DNA from: Suillus spraguei
Lineage: Eukaryota; Basidiomycota; Agaricomycetes; Boletales; Suillaceae
Reading direction: 5' to 3'
Length of the DNA: 64,000 nucleotides
Assembly (NCBI GenBank): GCA_016800925.1
Contig: JABCPU010000018.1
Coordinates: forward strand, 186,001 to 250,000
Shown: positions 35,327-45,480 of the stretch, one piece after another
Layout of the letters: each line of letters opens with the position of its first letter
How positions within the stretch are numbered: the first letter of the stretch is position 1
The notes under the pieces: model-generated
Seen by the model: the letters and a program-made list of their open reading frames with translations, nothing else
Database searches by the model: none
What the model was told of the DNA's origin: nothing
Made by a program: the position numbers and the translations under genes

Positions 35327-35903
35327 CTCCTCCGCTCCTCCGCTCCTCCGCTCCTCCGCTCCTCCGCTCCTCCGCTCCTCCGCTCCTCCGCTCCTCCGCT
35401 CCTCCGCTCCTCCGCTCCTCCGCTCCTCCGCTCCTCCGCTCCTCCGCTCCTCCGAGCTCCGGACCTTCGGACCCCTAGTCCTTCGGATCCATCCTATCCT
35501 ATCCTCTGACATCTATGGATCATCTTTCCCTCCGGAGCTCTGCTCCTATCCTGCCCTGGACTTTGTCCAGCGGTCCATCCTTCATCCGTTCTACTTGGAG
35601 CTTGTTCCAGTAGTGTTACCATTACTCCCTACCTTCCGGAAATAGTTCCGGTGCATTCCTGCGCTCATCCGGAAGTCCATCGGAGCTCTGTCGAGCTATC
35701 CTACCTTAGAGTTCGTCCGGACCCTCCATCCAGACTTCACCAGAACTCTCCCTTAGACTTCATCCGAAATTAAGGGCACATACTCGGGTAAGGGGCACAG
35801 CGTACGAGCTGAGGCCAAGCCCCTTTGACTTTACAACCCTCCGGTACAACCCCATGTAAGACCAGGACTTCTTACTAATCTCCGGTTTTGCATGGTCGTA
35901 ACA
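34411..35903 (+). repeat. Solo LTR, family E (copy 2)
   Basis: This 1493-bp copy starts TGTCATATACCGTACATTC and ends ATGGTCGTAACA, with perfect duplication GCTGC (34406-34410, 35904-35908). It has the TATA block near 34812-34820 and carries a 62-nt C run inside its 8-bp repeat array. Confidence 0.95.
35261..35455 (+). repeat. 62-nt poly-C tract followed by an 8-bp GCTCCTCC array
   Basis: Bases 35261-35322 are all C. They are followed by about sixteen units of CTCCTCCG. In the other two family-E copies this position holds only the 8-bp unit. Short frames of poly-Pro or poly-Gly here are not genes. Confidence 0.95.
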
Positions 35904-36143
35904 GCTGCTTTGACATCTTGTTTTCCTTCCAGGCCAATTGTGCAACCTGTCCATTAGGAAGACGGAGTCAAGCCCATCTAGTTACAAGAGGAGCAGAATC
36001 AATGTGTATGCCATTGATAGCCAAGTAGCGAAGGATGGCATCAGATTCACATGGATGAACTGCATGGGCTGATCTCTCTCATTGACGGAGTAAGACATAG
36101 CCCTGCCTGAGATCCAGTGATCCTTTTGGGGGAGTATTTGATG

Positions 36144-36855
36144 TGTCATATACCATACATCTGATCTCAGATCCGATCAGATCTGATTGATCCTACTTCT
36201 GTCCGGTCTACAGATCCTGTCCAGATCACCCATCCAAAAGTTCCTATCCCTCGCACTCTAACTCCCTTGCAGACATCTGCATCTACCTCCTTTCAGCAAT
36301 CCTCCTGTCTCTGGTATTCCAGCTACGTATATAACTTCCTGCTTATTGATCCACTGTGCATTGACTAATAGACTTCCATTATACATCATACATAACCCTC
36401 GGTCCTGGACTTGTTGATTATCTGTGCTAGTTACTTACAGTATATAAACCACTTGTAAATCTCCATAGAACCTTAGTTTGAATATCATATTCTGCTCATT
36501 CTGTTCCTCCAGACTTGAGTTACTTCCAGCTCTAGTCATCTTCCGAGACTTAGGATTGATTCCTATAGTCTACATCTCCGACTCTACCTTCTGGTAGTCT
36601 ACCTCTGTTAGTTTCTAGTTAGGAACGCATTCCAAGGCTAGCCTTATTCCTTGTTCCATCCCCACATTCCAGATAACCTTCGGACATGTCATATCTGATA
36701 CCTTTGGACGTCCGGATCCATCACATGACCACTTCTGGACCTTTGGACATATACCTATCCTCTGAAATAAGGGGCATTACTCAGGAAAGGGGCACAGTGT
36801 ATGAACTGAGGCCAAAGCCCTTCGGATCTTTCACCCTTTGAGTACGGTCTTAATA
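36144..36855 (+). repeat. Solo LTR, family A (copy 5)
   Basis: This 712-bp copy begins TGTCATATACC; its end reads CTTAATA instead of CTTAACA. GATG flanks it on both sides (36140-36143, 36856-36859). It is shorter than other copies because of small internal deletions, and splits the Plavaka transposase. Confidence 0.88.
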
Positions 36856-39186
36856 GATGAGGGTTCAATTGATGGTATGATAGCCTTGATGGCATTGAGT
36901 TGACAACAATGGGCAGCACATTGAGAGAGGTTAGTGTAGACAGAGGAGTTGTGTAGTCTAATCTCCTGGGCAAGATTGCCAATTGTTCATTCCATAGTCC
37001 ATTGTGATGAGCAGATAGGTGGTCCCTTATTGACTGTCTCACCAGTGATATGTGTGATCGAGTGGAGCCATGGTCAAATGAAATGAAGCCGATCGATCCG
37101 GCGCTGGTAATCAAGCTCTTCAAATTCATCTGCAAAGTTAAGAAGGTGATGGTGGCCTTCAATGAGATCTGATCTAGATATATGGTATTGTTGCATTAGA
37201 TGTAGTCCCCGGGCAAGATGACAAAAATGCGACCAATAGGGCTCAGGAAGAATGTCATAGAGTGTGGCCGGTGCCATCCCATACAGGTAGAGAAGCCATT
37301 CCCAGGCCTTATACCCAATGTTGATTTTCTCTGCAGGGTTATGAGGAGGTCGATCAAATGAACCCAGAAGAAAGGGTGTCGCATCTGTGATCATAGATCC
37401 ATGTGCCTTCCAAGTCACCTTTGTCAGAACAGCCCAGGCCCATGTAGATTTATCATCTGTAGTCTCGGCTCTAAAGGTTTCTCTCCAGAGGGGTAGAAGG
37501 AGATCACCGGTATTGATGGCAGCAATGTGCATGATGTCAGAGCCAAAGCACAGTGACACGAGCAAAATATGTTTAGTGTCAAAGCCACAGAAGATGCTTG
37601 GTTTTGTAATGCCTGTCTCGAGGCATGCAAGCTCATATTCAGTCATGTTGGTACAGCAGATCACATGCTCAAGGTTCCATTCATAATTGAATGATCTGGG
37701 AAGGGGAAGTTGATCAATGAAGAAGTCAGGGTGATCCGGTGGATTGGTACCATCAGGTTGATGTAGTGCAGGATAGTATGTAGGTGCACCTGGTTTGTGT
37801 CTCCTTGGGAATCCGCAATAGAGACAACATGCAAATCTGCCATGGTGAACCACAAGGCCAGTAAGAAATGCCATGCCAGGGCCGTCAGTTGTTGCAACAA
37901 AGAGAAAGGGATTAGATTGAAATAGAGCCTTCTTTGCGCCATCCCATATTGGAAGCCCTTCCATCTGAATTGTGTGAAGATGGTGTAGGCCAGGGAAAAT
38001 GAAAGAATCTAGATTTTTGGGGCCAGGAATGATACCCCCAGGAGTACATACTTCTTCTTGTACTGGATGTCTGGTGCATGATCGAAGATTACCCAAATAT
38101 ATATCCAACAGTCAGATTGTTTTGATTCATAGAGCTGGGCACTGTTGATCAAGAACATCAGAACCACATCACCATCTTTGATTTTGCCAGATTGGCATGC
38201 ATCCAGATATTGCTTCCCATGAAGAACATCTTCATACACCCCTGGAACACCATTGGTTGTCTTCAATTCATTGATTATCTTGTTGGTGTACTCCTGGTGC
38301 CAGCACATCTTCTCTGCCTGGTCTGGATGGTGCCATAGGGCCTGGAGCTGTGGGCCAACAGGAAACGTGTCAAACGTTCTCCGAGCTACCTTCTTGTGAG
38401 GTGTGCCTTTTTTGGCATCCTATTGATCTTCTCCACACCAAGGACAATGATCGAGCTTGGTGTACAGACCTGTGAATGTGAGACATGTGTTGGTACACAT
38501 GTCATTGGGACAACACCACTGAGTTCACAGACAGCTTGCTTAACCCAGTAATGACTGTATACATCATCTTTGGGGTGTCATCCAATTGTGGCCTCATGGA
38601 TAAGATTGTAAGCAGTGATTGTTGTATTTGCAAAGTAATATTTTAAGGAAAGTATAAGATCAGGATCTGACATATCAGGGAGTTCGCGGAAAGGGTTTCA
38701 AAGTCTATCTAGTGCATCTGGAGGTAGTTTAGAGTTTGCGTCGTCTAGGGATGCTTTTTGGAGAGCAGTAATGAATGACATTGAATCCTGGGCATCTTCA
38801 AGGTGTGCCATCTGCTGTAGCTCATCTAAGTCCTCATCCGTCCAGCCCATGGTTTCCAAATTGACACAAGCTTCTTCACAAGCCCCGTCCTCAGGTCCCG
38901 TATCACCAAAATTGGTGTCCTCAACACGAGCTTCCTCTTCCTCAACACAAGCTTCTTCACGAGCCCCAACCTCAGGTCCCATATCATCAAAACTGGTGTC
39001 CTGCAGGTGATTGAAAGCTGCCTCAAGTGTGTCAGGGCCTGGAATATTGTCAGCAGCCTCAGGTATATAAAGATCTTATTATTCATATTAGCAAATTGAT
39101 CTTGATTGCAGGGATATGAACGCACTGTCTTCTGCGCCATCAATGGTAATAATCTGATCATCAAAGACACCATCTAGCTCGATAGC

Positions 39187-40818
39187 TGTTACGACCATGC
39201 AAAACCGGAGATTAGCAAGAAGTCCTGGTCTTACATGGGGTTGTACCGAAGGGTTGTAAGTCAAAGGGGCTTGGCCTCAGCTCGTACGCTGTGCCCTTAC
39301 CCGAGTATGTGCCCTTAATTTCGGATGAAGTCCAAGGGAGAGTTCTGGTGGAGTCCGGATGGAGGGTCCGGACGAACTCTAAGGCAGGATAGCTCGACAG
39401 AGCTCCGATGGACTTCCGGATGAGCGCGGGAATGCGCCGGAACTATTTCCGGAAGGTAGGGAGTAATGGTAACACTACTGGAACAAGTTCCAAGTAGAAC
39501 GGATGAAGGATGGACCGCTGGACAAAGTCCAGGGCAGGATAGGAGCAGAGCTCCGGAGGGAAAGATGATCCATAGATGTCAGAGGATAGGATAGGATGGA
39601 TCCGAAGGACTAGGGGTCCGAAGGTCCGGAGCTCGGAGGAGCGGAGGAGCGGAGGAGCGGATGATCGGAGGAGCGGAGGAGCGGAGGAGCGGAGGAGCGG
39701 AGGAGCGGAGGAGCGGAGGAGCGGAGGAGCGGAGGAGCGGAGGAGCGGAGGAGCGGAGGAGCGGAGGAGCGGAGGAGCGGAGGAGCGGAGGAGCGGAGGA
39801 GCGGAGGAGCGGAGGAGCGGAGGAGCGGAGGAGCGGAGGAGCGGAGGAGCGGAGGAGCGGAGGAGCGGAGGAGCGGAGGAGCGGAGGAGCGGAGGAGCGG
39901 AGGAGCGGAGGAGCGGAGGAGCGGAGGAGCGGAGGAGCGGAGGAGCGGAGGAGCGGAGGAGCGGAGGAGCGGGACGATCGGATGAGCGTAGCTCTGTGGA
40001 TCTTAGAGGAAGTGTTGGCTACTAGAGAGGAGTAGGTCCGGATATGGTGTAGAGATAGTATAGACTACTCCGGACAAGGTCCGGAATAGAAACAGACAGT
40101 ATAAGACTACCAAAGGTAGAGTCGGAGGTGAAACAGATGATAGACAGAGATGGACGAAGTCCGAACAGATTATAGAACATAGGATCAAAGCTCCGGCCTA
40201 GGGAGTAATCCCATAGGCCTGAGTTGGAAGCTTACAAGGGCCGGAGCCCAAGTGCAAGAACGGAGACGGAGTTATATAGACATGATAACAGGATACAGAG
40301 TAATCAAAGGAATATACAGAAGTAGGAACAATGAATCAGACTGAGGTCTGCAGGAGTTGTACTACAAGTTTATATACTGTAGGTAGCATGCCGGAAGGCA
40401 AGCAAGGATAGTCCGAGGCTATGTTTGAGGCATTGCGGAACACAAGGCTATGAACTCGGAAATAAGACTTGTACGAAATATCTTATCAAGACGGAAGTCA
40501 AGATAACCGAAAGCCAGAGGTGCAGAGATAACCGAAAGCCGGACACAGGTATTAACCTAAAAGGAGTAACGCGCAGGTGCGCGGGAATAGTTTCGGATAT
40601 GAGCATGGATCGGATATGGACACGGATCGGATATGGACATGGATCGGATATGAACACGGATCGGATATGGACTCGGATCGGATATGGACATGGATCGGAT
40701 GAGTGGATCAGATCGGATGGATGGACTGAGTCGGATATGGATATGGATTAGATATGGATGGATGTTGATTGGGTGTCCAGATGTCCATGGATCAGACCTG
40801 AATGTACGGTATATGACA
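39187..40818 (-). repeat. Solo LTR, family E (copy 3)
   Basis: This 1632-bp copy begins TGTTACGACCATGC and ends GTATATGACA, with perfect duplication ATAGC (39182-39186, 40819-40823). It is the longest of the three because of its expanded 8-bp array. Confidence 0.95.
39634..39971 (-). repeat. Expanded 8-bp GGAGGAGC array in LTR family E
   Basis: About 40 nearly perfect units of GGAGGAGC, with one variant unit near 39660. The frames it creates (repeats of EERRSGGA) are artefacts. The purine-rich strand has many GG pairs and could form unusual structures. Confidence 0.93.
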
Positions 40819-41099
40819 ATAGCTTTGGAAGGATCTGCCAGTGTGTCATCCAGTAAGTTAGGCTTGTGCTTTTGATGCAGGTGGCTGTTCCTGGTTATCT
40901 GGCACTTCCAGGGGGTGCTTGCTAGATGAGGGTACTGGTACAGGAGTTGTAGCTTTTGTGGGAAGTGGTGGGGGGAAAAGTCTAGCAACTCTGCTGAGTT
41001 TGTGCCAGAAGTAAGTAGTTCGTGGTACGTGCTTGGGCTTGCCTTTGTTTTTCCAAAGGCAGGCATCACAATCACATATGTGAGTGTCAGTACTGTTTG

Positions 41100-43048
41100 C
41101 GAGTCAATGTATACCAGCCTCGAGGCTCTTGGACACTATAGAATCCATGAAGCTGTGCAATCATGATCAGGGAAGTTATTAAAAGTGTGTATGTGCAGTG
41201 GCAATGTAAACTTAATCTAGGCATAGCTTTGTAATTTGCAAAGAGTCATTTGCAAGAATTGCAGAAAATACACTGCAAATTACAAACCTTTGCTTGCATG
41301 TTTGGACTTTGCAATGAATTTCACACCTTACATAATTTTGCATTTTTTTGTCTTGAATTATTTAGATTGCTATCTATTTCATTTGGTACTTAGATGTCTA
41401 TTGCTACCTATCTACCTCCTTCTTGTTGATTTTCACTGGGCCTCAACCATCAGGAAACCGGCGAGAAGAAGGTTTTCATAGATACTATTGACAGAATCAG
41501 ATCAAAAATCTATGAAAATATCCTTATTTATATTCTAAGACAAAGTAATACATAACTGGGAGCAAGGTGACTTTGAAGGACAAGGAATTACTAGAGAGCT
41601 ACAAGTCTGACGCTAGTATGTAAGATGCCGCAAGTGTGACCCATGGTAGATAATTGTCCATAGATCATTGCCAAAGTGCAACTTCATGATACTTGTTTGC
41701 AATGCAATTGCAATATTATGTAATATCTAGCTGCTCAGAATGCTTACTAAGGTATGTACAAACCGTGGGAGCTAGGGATTTGAAATTTTCATGCTGAAGT
41801 CTTTGTCTTGCTCTTTCACTGAACTCTTTCATTGTTCCTCTACCAAGATCCTTCCTTTCTTTTTGGTAGTTCTTCTGGTTCATCCTCCCTGGCTCCTTCA
41901 TGGCCCTTTCTCCTTGGCCTCCTTTGGTGGTCCCTCTTTCCCGACTCATTGGTGGACCCTCCCTGGCTCATTGGTGGACCCTCCCTACTGGCTTGTTGGC
42001 CTTCTCCCTGGCTTGTTGGTGGTCCCTCTTTCCTGACTCGTTGCTGGCCCCTTGGCTCTTTGGTAGTTCCTCCTTCATAGCCCATAGTCCCTCCCAAGTA
42101 TTGCTTTTCTTCCTCCTTTCTTGTTACATGACCTACTATATACCACTTTGTAGTACATGTATACATTTGTCAATAAAACTTGGTTTTTGAAAATAAATTA
42201 TCATAATCATTTATAGTATTCAGCACCCTTGAGTTATTGGTGAGTTTGACCAAAGCACTCTAGGCTTCTCAAGCTTTATTATGGTTGGTGGATATTTGCC
42301 AACTTGATAGCTAATTGCAAACTGACTATCAAGATCATACATTAGGTGGTTTCCATTCGACTTAGCCCAGGTATTTAAAGCTTTGTCATTTGAACTACAG
42401 TTATGATAGATATTATATGTATTTAGGTTAGATAAAGCTTTATATCATTTTATCATTTTCACATCGGTTTCCTGATGCATGAAGGAAATGAGTGCATAAT
42501 GTTATTGTGAAGTGGCACACATCAGTCTCAGACTCCCAGATCTGGAATCAGCAGGCCTATATGTAGCATCTGTGATAACCACCTGTAGGTATCATCTAAA
42601 GGCCGAGAAATCTCATTGATTGTTGATATTCATTTGGTCCAGTTGGTTGATAAGAGCTTGAAGCTTACCATTATGTACATGAGGTGTGACCGCCTGACGT
42701 CAATGTTTACAGCATTTTAGTGGCTGGACCAAAAAGGAAATCAACAGAAGAGTTTTGTACCAAGTTTTCAGATACTATCAACCCTTCATATTGCTTCTAC
42801 CACGTGTCATACACGTATATTTCTATGGCCATGCAAAATAATTCCAATTCAAAAACGCTAACAATCAGTCAGACCTAAACTGAAAGCGGCCTGGGAGCGA
42901 TTCTGGTACTACTACTAGTTGTTGCCAGGGACCCCTGAGATATCGCCGGCAATTGGCACGGTGTAATGGCCGAAAGGGATTTCCTTTTTGGCCATTAGAA
43001 TTGCACATTGATGTAGAGCCAGTGGTTGACTTGATACCTATTACCTTC
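41100..43048. other. Gene-free boundary between transposon block and gene-rich DNA
   Basis: No gene or known repeat is recognised. A degenerate 25-30 bp repeat with GGTGGACCCTCCCTGGCTCA/TTG is at about 41920-42075 and makes spurious frames on both strands. The last 200 bp would hold the promoter of the methyltransferase gene; GTGTAATGG around 42960 is not a usable start. Confidence 0.5.
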
Positions 43049-44073
43049 ATGCATAGGTCGGATATTACCCAACCAGCTCACCACACCAAACATCTACCTG
43101 TCCTTGCATATCCGTTGAACAGTGTCACATTCCATCTTGTCCAGCGAGATGACGGTACAAGTAACGGGACTGCTCTGTGGCTTGGTGCCCAAGTCCTATC
43201 CATCTACCTTTCTGCCGAATTTAAGGGCAAATCCAGGAAGATCATCGAGACTGGAACAGATAATAATGCTTCGGATCTGTGCGATACAGCACGCCCAAAG
43301 GCCGTAGAACTGGGTAGTGGGATTGGCCTCATGGCGTGCGTCTGTTTGTCCATAAATAAGCGTGAAGAGGATCGTTCACCATCATAAACGCGTGTTCTGC
43401 TGCATTGGCATGGCGGGTACTTCATGGATTTAGTCTCGCGCTCGCATCTCTGGGATATGATGTCCTTGCTACCGATACCGTGCACGTCTGTGCGTCCGTT
43501 CTACGTTCCAACATCAATGCCAATGCGTATCTCGTTCCTGGGCGTGTCCACGTGCGTGAGCTGGACTGGAGTATCAACCCTACAGGATGGATATGGGACG
43601 ACCCTGTTTCGATCACGTCGTCAGCATCTTTGCCAAGAAGGGGTGATGACGGCCTCGATTTCCTCGCCCCGCCCTTTGATCTAATTGTGTCGAGCGATAC
43701 GATCTATGATATGGCACTCGTTGCTCCTCTATTCGAGACAATTCATGCGCTTTCTGCTCTTTCATTTCCCCCTGCTCTCTCCCCGCCATCTTCATTTTCC
43801 GGTATTGAAGCGTCACCTACATCACCTCCCGAATACCCTCCAACTCAACCCTGCAAGCCTCCAGTCATCTACCTTGCCATTGAGAGGCGTGACCCCACTC
43901 TCATCACGACCGCATTTAGACGTGCTAGTGAGGAGTGGGGACTTTCGTTCCAGCGCATCCCCGAGAAGAAGCTAAGGCGTGCTGGTGTTGGTGTAGGATG
44001 GGACGCTGGGGAGTGGGAGGGTGTGGAGGTGTGGCGTGGAAGGTGGGATGGGGTCACTGGGGCTATTAAGTAA
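43049..44073 (+). CDS. Family-16 (METTL21-like) protein methyltransferase
   Basis: Exons 43049-43335 and 43434-44073 encode about 308 aa; the 98-nt intron (GTGCGT...TTTAG) sits inside the SAM-binding motif, which reads AVELGSGIGLMA then LALASLGYDVLATD after splicing. This is the seven-strand methyltransferase fold. The later motif PFDLIVSSDTIYD corresponds to the D-x-x-Y/F-type signature of lysine methyltransferases of family 16 (EEF1A-KMT/METTL21 group). The proline/serine-rich insert (about residues 215-250) is probably a loop. The start was chosen as the first ATG in frame; upstream sequence has no other ATG in this frame. The substrate cannot be told from sequence. It converges with the EF-hand-like gene on its right. 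Confidence 0.8.
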
Positions 44074-44426
44074 AAGCGATCTTGTGTGCTGTATGAAGGA
44101 TATACAGAATGTAGAGCCAGGCGCTTGGATTAGACAACATCCAGTTGATACCATGACATTTTTGTAGTGCCTTTGTTATTAAAAGTTCTCTTACTCAACT
44201 AGAATGAAGACCAGCAGATGTTGGATGTGATTAAATCTAGTACGTGAACATGATCCAGCAGGTGGGTTAGGATGTGGATTGTTCGAAAGATCAGACGAAG
44301 TCGTGGATATGGAGGGGGTCTCCAGCTACATAGAGAAACAAGTATGGGCATCGTAAATTCATGGCTAGTTTGTAGTTGGTATGTTCACAACGTATAAAAG
44401 GTTGTGCAGGTTTTTGCGGTATCGTC

Positions 44427-45282
44427 CTACGTAAGAGATGATTGGCATTCACGTTCAGATGGGTAATGAGAGTAGCCTGACGTACATGACACAAAAAAAG
44501 GCGAATGACTGCTCTCAGCCTCTTCCTCCCGACGCGTTGAAACAAGTGTGAGGGTACGATCGAATCCATGGTTTGACTAAGAACGCAGGGTTGAGTTGAT
44601 TTCGTCCCTTTACGCGGAGTGACCAGGATGAAAAATTCAAGAGGATGAAAACAGGGAACAAAGAGGATGGGCATAAGAGAGAAAAGTTCAGTGCACGTAC
44701 CAGATCTCTCCATGTTTCTTCCTCGTCATTCTCCGTCTGCAGCTGATATATCTGCGCGAAGCCTTTAAACCTGCAGAAAAATGCAAGAATCAGCACCGAG
44801 AAGATTGGTACAACCGCACACAGGTATGCTAGAAAGGCAGAAGGGATAATATCACGCACGTCAGCTCGCCTTCTTCAGTGACGTCCAAAAACTCTCTGAG
44901 CTCCTCTTTGGTCTCTTCACTAAACGGTGCGCCATTCGTGTCTTGTGCCCACGCGTCTAGCCCTGCAGCGTCAAGAATTGCATCATCAGGAGGTGTGAGG
45001 AGAATTGTAGAGTCTTGTCTTGGGGGACGCGGCGGGCACGGAGTGCAATATTTGGCGAAAATATGACGAAGACAGCATTCGAGCTGCACAAGCCATGCAT
45101 GTCGATCAGCACCTTTTTGCAATGTCAGAATGCGAGTGAGAATATACCTTGTCAGAAATTGCACCATCAGCGTCAAGTAATTGGGCGTCAAGCTGGACGT
45201 TTCGCCTGCCCTGCTTGGATGATGGCTCCGGCGTTTCCGGGCGAGGAGACTGCATACGCGAGTCAAGATCGTTGGGCGCCAT
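44427..45282 (-). CDS. Small EF-hand-like conserved protein
   Basis: Four exons (45282-45148, 45083-44860, 44770-44701, 44576-44427) join in frame to 192 aa. The N-terminus is proline/serine-rich and probably disordered. The core has LECCLRHIFAKY, then a helix-loop-helix-like stretch FSEETKEELREFLDVTEEGE continuing LTFKGFAQIYQLQ, whose loop DVTEEGELT resembles an EF-hand loop but lacks several calcium-ligand positions. ENDEEETWRDL follows, then a short tail. I know this pattern as conserved in fungi but not under a name. All splice sites are GT-AG and codon phases agree, which supports the model. It diverges from PRP28, 198 bp apart. Confidence 0.7.
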
Positions 45283-45480
45283 CCTCGTGCTCGCTGTTCG
45301 AGCTAGAGCTCGATGGTGGATTGATGCTTGGATCGAATCACTGAGGTAGATGAGCGCGTGCTCACCGTACCGCACGTGCCCCCGACACAGAGCCCTATCG
45401 CCCGATTTGGAACCCTAACGTTGTATTTAAACTAGTGACGAACGCATCGGTCGTCGACTCGTCGAGTTCATCAACTAGGG

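Larger units (their letters stand above)
33989..41075 (-). pseudogene. Plavaka (CACTA/EnSpm-like) transposase, split by three LTRs
   Basis: Plavaka elements are fungal relatives of CACTA transposons with a Tnp2-like transposase. Reading leftwards: an N-terminal zinc-finger-like piece (CDCDACLWKNKGKPKHVP, near 41000-41060), the LTR 39187-40818, an acidic N-terminal region (38698-38982), then the core with DGDVVLMFLINSAQLYESK, IPGPKNLDSFIFPGLHHL, GSDIMHIAAINTGDLLLP, DDKSTWAWAVLTK and SFDRPPHNPAEKINIGYKAW (38308-37074), then TMEWTIGNLAQEIR near 36960-37000. The LTR 36144-36855 follows, then VTRWARLRLPNGQVA (about 35950-35990), the LTR 34411-35903, and finally SVVAMVPHQFP and LIERPGLDILRI, ending at 33989. 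Stops and frame changes occur. Confidence 0.82.

Noticed and set aside
35208..35645. Poly-proline or poly-glycine protein
   Set aside because: It is the 62-nt C run plus the 8-bp array in a family-E LTR.
39576..40035. Frames of 124-149 codons with repeated EERRSGGA
   Set aside because: They are translations of the 8-bp GGAGGAGC array in a family-E LTR; two different frames give the same peptide.
32421..40818. Family-E LTR copies as the two ends of one element
   Set aside because: Each has its own 5-bp target duplication, and neighbouring copies are in opposite orientation.
41716..42190. Overlapping frames on both strands around the CCCTCCCTGGCTCA repeat
   Set aside because: Open frames arise from a short degenerate tandem repeat and lack any protein motif.
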